NCBI GenBank assembly: GCA_031273295.1
Contig: JAISSD010000183.1
Location: forward strand, 1-41,601
Direction: 5' to 3'
DNA from: Prevotella sp.
GTDB lineage: Bacteria > Bacteroidota > Bacteroidia > Bacteroidales > Dysgonomonadaceae
Length of the DNA: 41,601 bases
Position numbers and translations under genes: made by a program. The notes under the pieces are model-generated. The model was not told where the DNA came from, did not search any database, and was given only the letters and a program-made list of their open reading frames with translations. How positions within the stretch are numbered: the stretch's first letter is position 1; every line of letters starts with the position of its first letter. Below, piece by piece: positions 26,119 to 35,993 of this stretch.

Positions 26119-27456
26119 ATGAGAATTGTAATTGCAGGAGCAGGAGCGGTAGGTACGCATTTGGCAAAACTGTTGTCGGTGGAAAACCAGGATATCATCC
26201 TGATGGACGCCGACAGGAATAAACTCAATTTCTCCAGTACAAACCTGGAAATGATGACTATGACCGGTTCATGTACATCATTGAAAGATTTAACCGAAGT
26301 TGATGTGGAAAAAGCCGATCTGTTTATCGCGGTTACTCCCGACGAGTCGGTCAATATTACAGCGTGCATGCTGGCCTCCAATATGGGAGCAAAGAAAACA
26401 TTCGCCCGCATAGACAATTATGAATACCTCTTGCCTAAAAACAGGGAGTTTTTCGGGAAACTGGGAATAAATTCCATGGTTTATCCGGAAATGCTGGCCG
26501 CCAAAGAAATTGTTTCGGCCCTGAAACGTCCGTGGGTACGCCAATGGATAGAATTGTGCGATGGCAACATAATACTGGCAGGTATCAAGGTAAGAGAGAA
26601 CTCGGAACTGGTGGGCAAGCATCTTTGCGAATTGGGGCAAGAGGACAAGAAGTTTCATATTGTCGCCATTAAACGGAAAAACATGACGATCATTCCCAAA
26701 GGAAGCGATCTGGTACTGGCCGGGGATATCGTTTTCTTTACCGTAACCAGGGACAATGCGGGCGAATTGCCGAAAATTACAGGCAAATCCACTTTTGAAG
26801 TAAGAAACGTGATGATAATGGGCGGTAGCCGCATAGCTATCCGTACCTGCCAGTATTTACCGGATTCGGCAAATATAAAACTGCTGGAGTCGGACAAAGA
26901 AAAATCCTGTCTCTTGCTGGAAAAATTGCCCAAGAATGTGACGGTCTATCACAATGACGGACGAAATGCCGAATTTCTGTTGCAGGAAGGCATAAAGGAG
27001 ATAGACGCCTTTATTGCCGTCACGGGAAATTCGGAAGCCAATATCCTGGCCTGTATGGCCGCAAAGCGTTTCGGCGTGAGAAAAACAGTGGCCGAAATAG
27101 AAAACATGGACTATATTTCAATGGCCGAAAACCTTGATATAGGAAGCATTATCAACAAGAAACTGATCACGGTAGGCAATATATACCGCTTTCTGTTAAG
27201 CGCCGATGTGTCGAATGTAAAATCACTGACAGTGGCTAACGCGGATGTGGCGGAAATCATAGCGCGTCCAAATTCCCGGATAACCAAAAAAGAAGTGAAA
27301 AAGATAACATTGCCCAGAAATGTGACTTTGGGAGGCCTTATCCGCAATGGCGAGCCGATGATGATTGACGGGGAAACCATGATCGAGCCTTACGATCATG
27401 TTGTGGTTTTCTGTCTTGAAGACTCGTTGCGCGAGGCCGAGAAACTGTTTCATTAA
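26119..27456 (+). CDS. trkA: Trk potassium uptake system NAD-binding protein TrkA
   Basis: 445 aa with two Rossmann/TrkA_N-C repeats (MRIVIAGAGAVGTHLAKLLS; VMIMGGSRIAIRTCQYL). Confidence 0.96.
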   Translation: MRIVIAGAGAVGTHLAKLLSVENQDIILMDADRNKLNFSSTNLEMMTMTGSCTSLKDLTEVDVEKADLFIAVTPDESVNITACMLASNMGAKKTFARIDNYEYLLPKNREFFGKLGINSMVYPEMLAAKEIVSALKRPWVRQWIELCDGNIILAGIKVRENSELVGKHLCELGQEDKKFHIVAIKRKNMTIIPKGSDLVLAGDIVFFTVTRDNAGELPKITGKSTFEVRNVMIMGGSRIAIRTCQYLPDSANIKLLESDKEKSCLLLEKLPKNVTVYHNDGRNAEFLLQEGIKEIDAFIAVTGNSEANILACMAAKRFGVRKTVAEIENMDYISMAENLDIGSIINKKLITVGNIYRFLLSADVSNVKSLTVANADVAEIIARPNSRITKKEVKKITLPRNVTLGGLIRNGEPMMIDGETMIEPYDHVVVFCLEDSLREAEKLFH

Positions 27457-27466
27457 AAGATACCCG

Positions 27467-28924
27467 ATGAGTAATTTCAATTATCGCTTTGTATTAAAGA
27501 CTATCGGTTTTTTACTCATCATAGAGTCTTTGTTTATGATGTTGTCGTCAGTTGTTTCGTTCTATTTACGTGAAACGGCGGGCGACGTGATGCTGATAGG
27601 TTCAACGATAACCTTTTTTGCCGGAGTATTCCTTCGTTTGACCGGCACAGAAGATTATGTAAAACCGATAGGGAAGCGCGAAAGCTTTGTCATGGTGGCC
27701 ATGTCGTGGATCATCCTTTCCGTCTTCGGGATGCTGCCGTTTTGTTTGAGCGGTTCTATTCCGGATATTGGCGAAGCATATTTTGAAACCATGTCGGGCT
27801 TCACCGCTACCGGAGCCACCATCCTCACCGATGTGGAAAGTATGCCTAAAGGACTGCTCTTTTGGCGGAGCATAACACAGTGGATGGGGGGACTGGGCAT
27901 TGTGGTATTCGTTGCCACCATATTGCCTATGGGGGGAAATGCCTCCGTGTTGTATGACACGGAAGTCACAGGAATAGGATATGACCGTTTTCGTCCGCGT
28001 ATATCGCAAATAGCGAAGAGATTGTGGCTGGTGTATATTTTCCTTACCTCTGTTCTTGTGCTGTTGCTGTGGTTAGGCCCCATGAATATGTTCGACTCTG
28101 TTTGCCATGCTTTCACAACCATATCGACAGCGGGATTTTCCACAAAGCAAAATAGCATAGCGTATTGGAATTCCGCCTATACAGAGTATGTGATCACCCT
28201 GTTTATGTTCATAGGCGGAATAAATTTTCCGCTGATCTATTTTTTCATGCAAGGCGATACCGGGAAGTTGCTGAAAAATGAAGAGTTCAAGTGGTATGTC
28301 GTCGTCATCTTAATCTCTGTCGCGATAACAGGTCTCGGACTATATTCGTCAGGAAAAATCGAAGGAGTGGAACGTGCGTTCCGTACATCCCTGTTTCAAG
28401 TAGTGTCTGTAGTCACCACCACTTGCCATGCCACCGACAATTTTATGAATTGGGGAGCGTTCTATCAGTTCATTGTGGTCATTCTCATGCTTTTCGGCGC
28501 TTGCGCCGGGTCTACGTCGGGCGGTATCAAGATAGTACGGATCATTATACTCTTTAAAAATTCGATCAACGAATTTAAACGTCAGGTGCATCCTAACGCC
28601 ATTCTTGCCATCCGGCTCAACAACAGGGTAATATCCATTGATATAGTGACCAAGGTGCTGGCTTTCATTTTCCTTTATCTGGGAGTATTGATATTCAGTT
28701 GCCTGTTGCTATCCTGGTCGGGCATGGAATTTGAAAATGCGCTGGGCGCCGCCATCTCGTGTATCGGAAATGTGGGAGGCGGATTAGCCGAAATCGGGTA
28801 TAGCGGTAATTTCCACGATGTACCTGCCGCTTCCAAATGGTACCTTTCTTTCCTGATGCTTACAGGCCGTCTGGAATTGTTCACCGTGCTATCGCTGTTT
28901 ATGCCTGCTTTTTGGAGAAGATGA
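27467..28924 (+). CDS. trkH: Trk potassium uptake system membrane subunit TrkH
   Basis: Start at ATG 27467 (MSNFNYRFVLKTIGFL); MSGFTATGATILTDVE, WMGGLGIVV, STAGFST, GACAGSTSGGIK selectivity motifs. Confidence 0.96.
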   Translation: MSNFNYRFVLKTIGFLLIIESLFMMLSSVVSFYLRETAGDVMLIGSTITFFAGVFLRLTGTEDYVKPIGKRESFVMVAMSWIILSVFGMLPFCLSGSIPDIGEAYFETMSGFTATGATILTDVESMPKGLLFWRSITQWMGGLGIVVFVATILPMGGNASVLYDTEVTGIGYDRFRPRISQIAKRLWLVYIFLTSVLVLLLWLGPMNMFDSVCHAFTTISTAGFSTKQNSIAYWNSAYTEYVITLFMFIGGINFPLIYFFMQGDTGKLLKNEEFKWYVVVILISVAITGLGLYSSGKIEGVERAFRTSLFQVVSVVTTTCHATDNFMNWGAFYQFIVVILMLFGACAGSTSGGIKIVRIIILFKNSINEFKRQVHPNAILAIRLNNRVISIDIVTKVLAFIFLYLGVLIFSCLLLSWSGMEFENALGAAISCIGNVGGGLAEIGYSGNFHDVPAASKWYLSFLMLTGRLELFTVLSLFMPAFWRR

Positions 28925-28946
28925 TAAGCTTGTTAATATATAATAG

Positions 28947-30035
28947 ATGAAAAAACGCTACGCACCTCTTGCCGTCATATTTTTTGCCTGCGCCGCCATT
29001 GCTCAAGAGCAGAAAGTCAGTTTCCTTTTTGCGGGAGACGCCATGCAGCACAAGATACAGCTGGATGCGGCCAAAACAAACGCCGGATACGATTATTCGC
29101 CATATTTCAAGTATGTGGCGGATGAGATCAAACAGGCCGATATTGCCGTGGTCAATCTGGAAACTACCCTTCCCGGCCAAAAATATACCGGCTATCCGCA
29201 ATTCGGTTCACCCGACGAGTATGCTTGCGCACTGAAAAACGCGGGATTCGATATATTCCTTTTATCGAATAATCATATTCTGGATAAAGGGAGAAAAGGC
29301 CTTGAACGTACTATCGCCGTCCTGGATTCGATAAAAGTGAAACATACAGGCGTATTCGTTAACGAAGAAAAACGCAGCCTGTATTATCCCCTGATGATGA
29401 TAAAGAACGGAATCCGTATCGCCATGTTGAACTACACCTATGGCACAAACGGATATACCGCCGCAAAGCCCAACATTGTCAACTACATTGACAGGAAGCA
29501 GATCCTAAAGGACATTGAACAGGCGAAGGCGATGAAAGCCGATATTATCGTAGCCAATATGCATTGGGGCGCCGAATATGTACTGAAGCACAATAAGGCT
29601 CAAAAAGAACTCGCGGACTTCCTTGTAAGGAACGGGGTTCGCCTTGTGATTGGCGGACATCCGCACGTGGTGCAGCCGGTAGACATACAAAAAGACGGGG
29701 ATAACATAAAAAGCATAGTGGTATATTCTATGGGAAACCTGATTTCAGCCATGAAACCCGTGAATACGACAGGAGGAATGATGGTGAAAATAGATATCGG
29801 CAAAAACGGGAATGACCCTGTTAAAATAGATTCGTGTTCATATTCCCTTGTCTGGGTCAACAAGCCGATGAAAGACAAGGATACTCCGGCTTTCTTCGAA
29901 CTGCTACCTGTCGCCTCTTTTGATAATGAAGCGGGTAAGGAAAAACTGGGCGAAGAATCGTTCCGGAAAATGCAAACCTTTGCAACCAATGCGAAGAATG
30001 CAATCGGGAGCTTATGGGCAAAAGGTCAACCCTAG
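28947..30035 (+). CDS. CapA family (PGA_cap) metallophosphoesterase-like protein
   Basis: 362 aa; FLFAGDAMQHKIQ, VVNLETTLPG, LLSNNHILDKG, VANMHWGAEY, LVIGGHPHVVQPV. Confidence 0.92.
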   Translation: MKKRYAPLAVIFFACAAIAQEQKVSFLFAGDAMQHKIQLDAAKTNAGYDYSPYFKYVADEIKQADIAVVNLETTLPGQKYTGYPQFGSPDEYACALKNAGFDIFLLSNNHILDKGRKGLERTIAVLDSIKVKHTGVFVNEEKRSLYYPLMMIKNGIRIAMLNYTYGTNGYTAAKPNIVNYIDRKQILKDIEQAKAMKADIIVANMHWGAEYVLKHNKAQKELADFLVRNGVRLVIGGHPHVVQPVDIQKDGDNIKSIVVYSMGNLISAMKPVNTTGGMMVKIDIGKNGNDPVKIDSCSYSLVWVNKPMKDKDTPAFFELLPVASFDNEAGKEKLGEESFRKMQTFATNAKNAIGSLWAKGQP

Positions 30036-30063
30036 TCAAATCATATTTCTTTTAAAAAAGGAT

Positions 30064-30178
30064 ATCTCTAAAAACTGTTTTTTTCGGCGTCCGGCGTCAA
30101 TTTTCAGATCCTCGTTTGCAACGGGTAAATTCCGGTTTAAGAATCTTGTCTTCCTTTAAAAATCAAGATTTTAGAGAT
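30064..30178. mobile_element. Possible MITE-like element
   Basis: Terminal inverted repeat ATCTCTAAAA (30064-30073) / TTTTAGAGAT (30169-30178) in non-coding DNA. Confidence 0.3.
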
Positions 30179-30238
30179 TCCCCAAAGTGATTGTTGATAT
30201 ATACTTTCGGTTGATAAATTTTGCGGTAAAAGCATAAT

Positions 30239-30437
30239 TTCAGAACTCCAATACCATCGCAAATTAAAATACAATAACAAACAAGACGAGCCACGTCGGA
30301 TTACGACACATGATAGCTAATAATCAGTTGTTTATGATTCGCAAACTTGCGCGGTAACGCATAAATGCCAGCACAATTAATTTACGCACAAATGCGGTTT
30401 TACAGGCATTTAAAACCGTTCGTATTGGAGTTCTGAA
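30239..30437. repeat. 16-bp perfect inverted repeat flanking 167 bp
   Basis: TTCAGAACTCCAATAC (30239-30254) / GTATTGGAGTTCTGAA (30422-30437). Confidence 0.9.
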
Positions 30438-30494
30438 TTTATTTTCCGCATTTTTTGCGGGGAATAGCGCATCTTTTCTCCGCAAAAATTTCCA

Positions 30495-31133
30495 TCAATC
30501 CGTTTGGTTTATTTTGCGTATCACCCTGCACGGATTCCCGACCGCAAGGCTGTTTGCCGGAATGTCTTTTGTAACAACGCTTCCGGCGCCGATTACCGAA
30601 CCGCCGCCTATGGTAACTCCGGGAAGAATAATAACGCCTCCACCTATCCAGCATCCATCTTCAATGGTCACGGGACGGGCAAAAGTCCGGCAAAAATACT
30701 GTTTACTCTCCGGCGTCCAGTCGGGATTCAGGCGTTCGCTTAGTTCTACGGGATGGGCAGAGGTATAAATCTGTACATTCGACGCTATCAGCACATTATT
30801 TCCTATCATAATTTTGTTGCAGTCGATAAATGTACAATTCATGTTTACCGACACATTATCGCCTATATGAATATGGCGTCCGTAATCGCAGATAAACGGT
30901 TGTCCGATAGAAACATTGGCGCCGATACTGCCCAACAGCGATTTCAAGACGTTGTAGCGTTCCGTTTTCCTGTTGTACGGAAGAGCGTGATATTGCGTCA
31001 ATAATTCTCTCGCCCTGTTTTTGTATTCGAGAAATATCCCGTCGTGACAATCGAACCATTCGCCGGACATACATTTTTCGAGTTCTGTTTTCATCCGGCG
31101 TGCTGTGTATGTTGACAGATTATTTGTTTCCAA
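30495..31133 (-). CDS. Sugar O-acetyltransferase (maltose/galactoside acetyltransferase type)
   Basis: 212 aa; CMSGEWFDCHD, NVLIASNVQIYTSAHPVE, IEDGCWIGGGVIILPGVTIGGGSVIGAGSVVTKDIPANSLAVGNPCRVIRKI. Confidence 0.95.
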   Translation of the reverse strand: METNNLSTYTARRMKTELEKCMSGEWFDCHDGIFLEYKNRARELLTQYHALPYNRKTERYNVLKSLLGSIGANVSIGQPFICDYGRHIHIGDNVSVNMNCTFIDCNKIMIGNNVLIASNVQIYTSAHPVELSERLNPDWTPESKQYFCRTFARPVTIEDGCWIGGGVIILPGVTIGGGSVIGAGSVVTKDIPANSLAVGNPCRVIRKINQTD

Positions 31134-31234
31134 AAAGAGTCTCCTCTCGGTTTACTGTCGATATAAGCTCTTAATTCTTCAAAGTTCATGTCTTTTGTTT
31201 CGGCATATATTTTTGCCTGAATATCGTTTTTCAT
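31091..31234 (-). CDS. Small hypothetical protein (47 aa)
   Basis: MKNDIQAKIYAETKDMNFEELRAYIDSKPRGDSFWKQ...; same strand, fits between GrpB-like and acetyltransferase genes. Confidence 0.4.
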   Translation of the reverse strand: MKNDIQAKIYAETKDMNFEELRAYIDSKPRGDSFWKQIICQHTQHAG

Positions 31235-31244
31235 CCGAACGCAA

Positions 31245-31880
31245 TCAAATTCTTTTTCGTTCTTGATCGTTTCTTTTAGCATCTTTTTTTGATTCTTGTT
31301 TTGCAGCTTTGGTCTGTTTCGAAATAAATTCCGTTTTAGCTTCCGTGTAGCCGTCCCGATTATGTTTGAATTTTTCTTTCAACCCGTATTTCAACTTTTC
31401 ATATTCTTTTGCAACATCCTGACGAGCGATAAGATAATCGCGAAAATATAATTCGTCGGGGTCATTTTTTCTTGTTACGTGCAAGTGATAGACCTTGTCC
31501 GCAAAACCGTTCGGCGTGTATCCTTTGTTGAACGAAAACTTCAATTTGGGTTCTTCACTTTGCGACATTATCAGCCAGTCTTCGGAAATGAGTTTGTTTG
31601 TAATTTCCGTTATATCAGCAATATCTGTGATTTCAAGCAAAATATCTACCGTAGGCTTTGCCGCGAGTCCCTTTACTGCGGTACTGCCGATATGACTTAT
31701 CCGCACAGTTTCTTTCTCTAAAAGTGTCAGCAGATTATTGCGTTCTTCCTCGTACCATGCCGTCCATTCGGGATTATACGGGACGATAATGATGGGAAAC
31801 AATGCCCATAGTTCTTCCAAAGTCATATCATACAGGATATTCCCTGCATTGGAGAGCGCAGATAATTCATTATTTTTCAT
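31245..31880 (-). CDS. GrpB family protein (UPF0157 / nucleotidyltransferase-like)
   Basis: 211 aa; IIVPYNPEWTAWYEEERNNLL, ISHIGSTAVKGLAAKPTVDILLEI, HVTRKNDPDELYFRDYL. Confidence 0.93.
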   Translation of the reverse strand: MKNNELSALSNAGNILYDMTLEELWALFPIIIVPYNPEWTAWYEEERNNLLTLLEKETVRISHIGSTAVKGLAAKPTVDILLEITDIADITEITNKLISEDWLIMSQSEEPKLKFSFNKGYTPNGFADKVYHLHVTRKNDPDELYFRDYLIARQDVAKEYEKLKYGLKEKFKHNRDGYTEAKTEFISKQTKAAKQESKKDAKRNDQERKRI

Positions 31881-33639
31881 CGGAAAGAATTATCCATTTA
31901 CCGCCTTTGTCGGGACCTTCACGCTTGATGATGTTGTTTTGTTTCATCTTTTCTACATAATATCTAATGCCGCCTTCCGATAGATTATTGCCTAATTGCT
32001 TTGATATTTCAGCACGAGAAGCAGATGGATTTGATTTCATGATTTCTAAAATTAAAGATTCAACATCTGTTTTTCCGGCTGTTTTCTGGTTGTTTTCTGG
32101 TTGTTTTCTGGTTGTTTTCTGTGCGTTTTCTGTGCGTTTTTTAGTTGTTTCATTTACGTTTTCTATCTGTTTATCAGGTGTTTTCCGGTTGTTTTCCGGT
32201 TGTTTTCTGTGCGTTTTTCGGTTGTTTTTTAGTTGTTTTTTAGTTGTTTCATTTACGTTTTCTATCTGTTTATCAGGTGTTTCCTGGTTGTTTTCTGTGC
32301 GTTTTTCGGTTGTTTTCTGTGCGTTTTTCGGTTGTTTTCTGGTTGTTTCATTTACGTTTTCTATCTGTTTACCAGGTGTTTTCCGGTTGTTTTCTGGTTG
32401 TTTTCTGGTTGTTTTCTGTGCGTTTTCTGTGCGTTTATCCGATATGTCTGCATTTTCATCTTGCAGCATAAAGGTTATTTTGGTCCTGTCAACAAAAGTT
32501 TCAAAAAGGACTTCTTTGCCGGTTTCTTCTTTCCAAACCAACATTTTATCAAAGCCATAACCGGCATTTTCACAGAGTCTGGCTACGCGGAACAGCTTTG
32601 CCAGCACAGGATTGCGCGGAATGGAAACATCCTCTTTCAGCAACTCGTTAATCGGACGAGGCAACGAACCGGGGTTCTCAAATTCAATCCGGTTGGTAAA
32701 AACGCGGATGCGCGGCTTCATCGGACTGAAATAATCGGTGTGTATCAGCAGGTTTATCAGGCCTTCCCTGAGTGCGTCCATCTGTTTACTGTCTTCGTAA
32801 CCTATGCCCATATCGCCGATATGCAGCGGATTATCGGCATAAATCCGCAGGCGTTGGAAAAGGACAAAATAATATTCCCAAAGGTTTTCCTGTTCCTGGA
32901 TACGAAACGTATAACGCGGTTCGGCGTCGGCATACGATAATCCGGGTATTTCCAGATAATCTACCCTGAAATCCGGAAAATGGTTTTGAATTTCAATATT
33001 ATCGCCCAAAAACAGCAATCCGCCGTATGTCAGTTTTCCATTTCTGACCAATTGCAGTTTTTGGTTGAACGCGTCATCGTTCAAGGTGTTGTATATCAGT
33101 TCGGGAAGCATCCTTTTCAGGTAATCCCGGAAACCTCGGTAAGACGATTTGCTGAACGACGCTATCGACGTTCCTTCGACTGCTTTTGCCGACATTGTCC
33201 CGAAAGACTGTTCACGGTACAAAGTGTTTATCTCGTATTCGGTTGCCCGATGATCGCCACTTGCAGTACGGATAAATGTGTTGTGGAGCGAATTAAAGTA
33301 CACGGGCTTTTTCTCCGCAGACGGGATATAGAAACCTAAAACCGTTTTACCGTCAATATGGTATTTCTTGCATTCGGGGTTGATCAATACGTTGAATTTG
33401 TTTTGGGAACGCAATACGGTTGTAAAATCCTGCTCTATCTTTTCGGGACTACCGACTCCGGTAACCGTAAAAATCTTGTCCTGTTGGGTAACGCCTAAAA
33501 TAATCCATCCTCCGGAGGTGTTGGAAAAGGCGCTGACTGTATCCCAAATATTTTTTGGAAGTTCTACGGATGCCGCCTTGACTTCAAAATCATCCCATTC
33601 AATATCCGATAAACGTTGGAGTAAGATGTTTTTGTCCAT
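31870..33639 (-). CDS. AlbA_2 / HATPase_c_4-type DNA-binding regulator with long Lys/Asn/Gln-rich repeat linker and wHTH C-terminus
   Basis: 589 aa; EWDDFEVKAASVELPKNIWDTVSAFSNTSGGWIILGV (AlbA_2), LREGLINLLIHTDYF, IEFENPGSLP; C-terminal MKSNPSASRAEISKQLGNNLSEGGIRYYVEKMK. Confidence 0.9.
   Translation of the reverse strand: MDKNILLQRLSDIEWDDFEVKAASVELPKNIWDTVSAFSNTSGGWIILGVTQQDKIFTVTGVGSPEKIEQDFTTVLRSQNKFNVLINPECKKYHIDGKTVLGFYIPSAEKKPVYFNSLHNTFIRTASGDHRATEYEINTLYREQSFGTMSAKAVEGTSIASFSKSSYRGFRDYLKRMLPELIYNTLNDDAFNQKLQLVRNGKLTYGGLLFLGDNIEIQNHFPDFRVDYLEIPGLSYADAEPRYTFRIQEQENLWEYYFVLFQRLRIYADNPLHIGDMGIGYEDSKQMDALREGLINLLIHTDYFSPMKPRIRVFTNRIEFENPGSLPRPINELLKEDVSIPRNPVLAKLFRVARLCENAGYGFDKMLVWKEETGKEVLFETFVDRTKITFMLQDENADISDKRTENAQKTTRKQPENNRKTPGKQIENVNETTRKQPKNAQKTTEKRTENNQETPDKQIENVNETTKKQLKNNRKTHRKQPENNRKTPDKQIENVNETTKKRTENAQKTTRKQPENNQKTAGKTDVESLILEIMKSNPSASRAEISKQLGNNLSEGGIRYYVEKMKQNNIIKREGPDKGGKWIILSDEK
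32074..32440 (-). repeat. Nested coding repeat: 11-bp subunits within three 99-bp units
   Basis: CATTTACG anchor at 32151, 32250, 32349 (exact 99-bp period); local 11-bp period CTGGTTGTTTT. Confidence 0.93.
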
Positions 33640-33689
33640 ATACGTGAAATTTTATGCAAAGATACATCTTTTCATCATTTGTTAGTTTA

Positions 33690-33745
33690 ATTTTAATGGT
33701 GCATACCCCATAGTTTCCCTGATGCCTTGCCGATAAATTGTTTAC
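33690..33745 (-). pseudogene. Remnant of a second SWIM-type gene N-terminus
   Basis: Minus translation ARHQGNYGVCTIKIK matches ARYQGNYGVYTIKMT of the intact SWIM gene at 34049-35659. Confidence 0.6.
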
Positions 33746-34048
33746 TGTAAGGATAATATCTTCTTTTGTTGTCTTGCCTGCATTGTATCTTTTTACCGCT
33801 GTCTTACCGGTTCATCACCAATGGTTTTTCTTTTTATGAAATTGATGACATTGGGGATCAGCAGCCCGATAAAACCATTTTTATCCGTTAACAGTCGCTT
33901 AACTGTCCGGAATAGTCTTAGCCTGACAACTATGGAATACATCCCCGGCTGATATTCATTCCGTTTTTTGAAGATAATATCCCTTTAACGGTTTAGAAAT
34001 GCATATTATTTTACGTTACGTTACGTTTCATCCCGTTTCATCCCGTTT

Positions 34049-35659
34049 TCATAAGCGGTTTAGTATTTCTATCATAACTTTCCGGTTTTTATAGCAGATT
34101 TTGTATTGGCCCACCATGTCTGCTACGACGGTTTCTCCTCCTTTTATTTTTCTCATCTTTTTCAGTGTATCGAGAATGGTTTCATAAGAGTTTCTTCCCG
34201 TGTTTTTCGCGTAGATATCCACTTCCTGACGGAACAAGGCAAGCGTCTTTTCGGGAAACGATGCGGAAAACATGCTATAGTATTGTTCTATCACATGCAG
34301 CGACGGGTATTTTTCAATGTATGCTATCAATCTTTCGATGGCTTTTTCAGCTACCAACACCTCTGCAATGTTGCTGCTAAATCTTTGTTGGCTGCTTTTT
34401 TCATAAGTTTTGATGAGGGTTTCCACCTCCTTTTGCCATTCATCGCCAGTAAAGGTGGATTTGTAGGCACGGAAATATTTGGCGTCGAACTGGCTTTTAA
34501 GAAATTCAAACGATATTTCCCGTATGGCGGGCGCGTCTTTTTCTTTTTGAGCGATAGTCAAAAGAAAATCGTGCCAATAGTTTGGATATCTGTTACCGCT
34601 ACCCTTAATAAAATCCTTGATCAGCTTTTTTACTTCTGTGAATTGCTGATTTTCTATCTTTTTTTCGACTACTTTTTTTCGATAACTTTCTATCTGCAGG
34701 TTGGTCTCCATCACTTCCCATGCTTTCTCCGGTTGGCCGGCCTGCGTATAGAAATCAATTTTCCGCTGCAGAATCTTCTGCGCTTCGTACGAACTTTTGT
34801 CCGGAACCTTGCTCAGTAGATTATCCTGCAAGTTGATAAATCCGTCCGGATTTATGATGGCAGACAAGGTCATCAGCAAATCGTTGAACTCGTCGAACAT
34901 ATCCGTTTCGGAGTATTTTGGTTTTGCCATTTCAGCCTGACAGTAGTCGAACAACGCCCCGGCTTCCACACCGGAATTTGTGAGGGCCGTATTCAATATT
35001 TCAAACGGGGTAGTTTGATAATCAGGATTGATATAATCTGTCATATAGCTATCCGTCTTCTGCAACCAATCTGCATACTCTTCGATGCAGGCTTTGCTGA
35101 TGAGTACGGCCTCCCGGTAATTTCCTTGTTTGGCATAGGTTTGCGCCTTGTCGATCCATTGGTCTAAAGCGTCAATCTCCACATTGCCGCCGTAATCATA
35201 CAAATCAGTATTGGTTATGTATGTATTTTCCAGAGTTTTACGCAATATGAGTGAATAACTGTTTTCGTCTCCGTTTCTGTCTCCGTTTTTACTTTTATTT
35301 CCGGCGCTTATTTTGTGCGAAAATTCCAGCAAAAGGGTGTTGGTCAGCTCCGGGTTATAACGCGCCTGCCGGACAAGGAAGTCATACAACTCTTTCTGCG
35401 GTACGTCTTTTAGTACGCTTTCAACGGTTATCTCCTTTTCTTTCACCGGTTTCCGGATTTCCGCCATCCGTTCGGCAATCGCTTTTTTCACCATGGCAAT
35501 ATGTTTGCACGGATAGCGACTGCTTGGGCATGAGCATGAAAAATCAGTAGCTTCATTGCCGTCGAGGGTCATTTTGATGGTATATACCCCGTAATTGCCC
35601 TGATACCTTGCCCGCCAGTTATCGGGGGAAATTTCTTCTAAACTGATAAATTTATTCAT
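34049..35659 (-). CDS. SWIM zinc-finger protein
   Basis: 536 aa; FSCSCPSSRYPCKHIAMVKKA (CxCx7CxH) plus helical repeat-like C-terminus. Confidence 0.9.
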   Translation of the reverse strand: MNKFISLEEISPDNWRARYQGNYGVYTIKMTLDGNEATDFSCSCPSSRYPCKHIAMVKKAIAERMAEIRKPVKEKEITVESVLKDVPQKELYDFLVRQARYNPELTNTLLLEFSHKISAGNKSKNGDRNGDENSYSLILRKTLENTYITNTDLYDYGGNVEIDALDQWIDKAQTYAKQGNYREAVLISKACIEEYADWLQKTDSYMTDYINPDYQTTPFEILNTALTNSGVEAGALFDYCQAEMAKPKYSETDMFDEFNDLLMTLSAIINPDGFINLQDNLLSKVPDKSSYEAQKILQRKIDFYTQAGQPEKAWEVMETNLQIESYRKKVVEKKIENQQFTEVKKLIKDFIKGSGNRYPNYWHDFLLTIAQKEKDAPAIREISFEFLKSQFDAKYFRAYKSTFTGDEWQKEVETLIKTYEKSSQQRFSSNIAEVLVAEKAIERLIAYIEKYPSLHVIEQYYSMFSASFPEKTLALFRQEVDIYAKNTGRNSYETILDTLKKMRKIKGGETVVADMVGQYKICYKNRKVMIEILNRL

Positions 35660-35993
35660 GGATTGTATAATTTAATTATTTCACTGATGATATTCACACT
35701 TTCTATTGTGGAGGAAAGATAAAATATATGCCATTAACAAGCAATTAAATGTCATCGTTTCTTTAACTGTTTTTGTTTATAACCTTAGGTTTACAATTCA
35801 CAAGAGGATATATACACATTGTACCCCGGTTGATTTTATATTATTCATAAAATTAAACCTGTTTTACAAAGTCAATTTTTTTTACAAATATACACATTCT
35901 TGTTTGGTCATACGCATCCAAATTCATTGACATAATTTATTATTTGTACAAATATCCATATTTATCGTTTTTTGACCGATTATTTAATCCCGT

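Noticed and set aside
31967-32940. Plus-strand ORFs FSGCFLVVF... opposite the second AlbA_2 gene
   Set aside because: By-product of the 11-bp repeat having no stops in antisense; no domain-like sequence.
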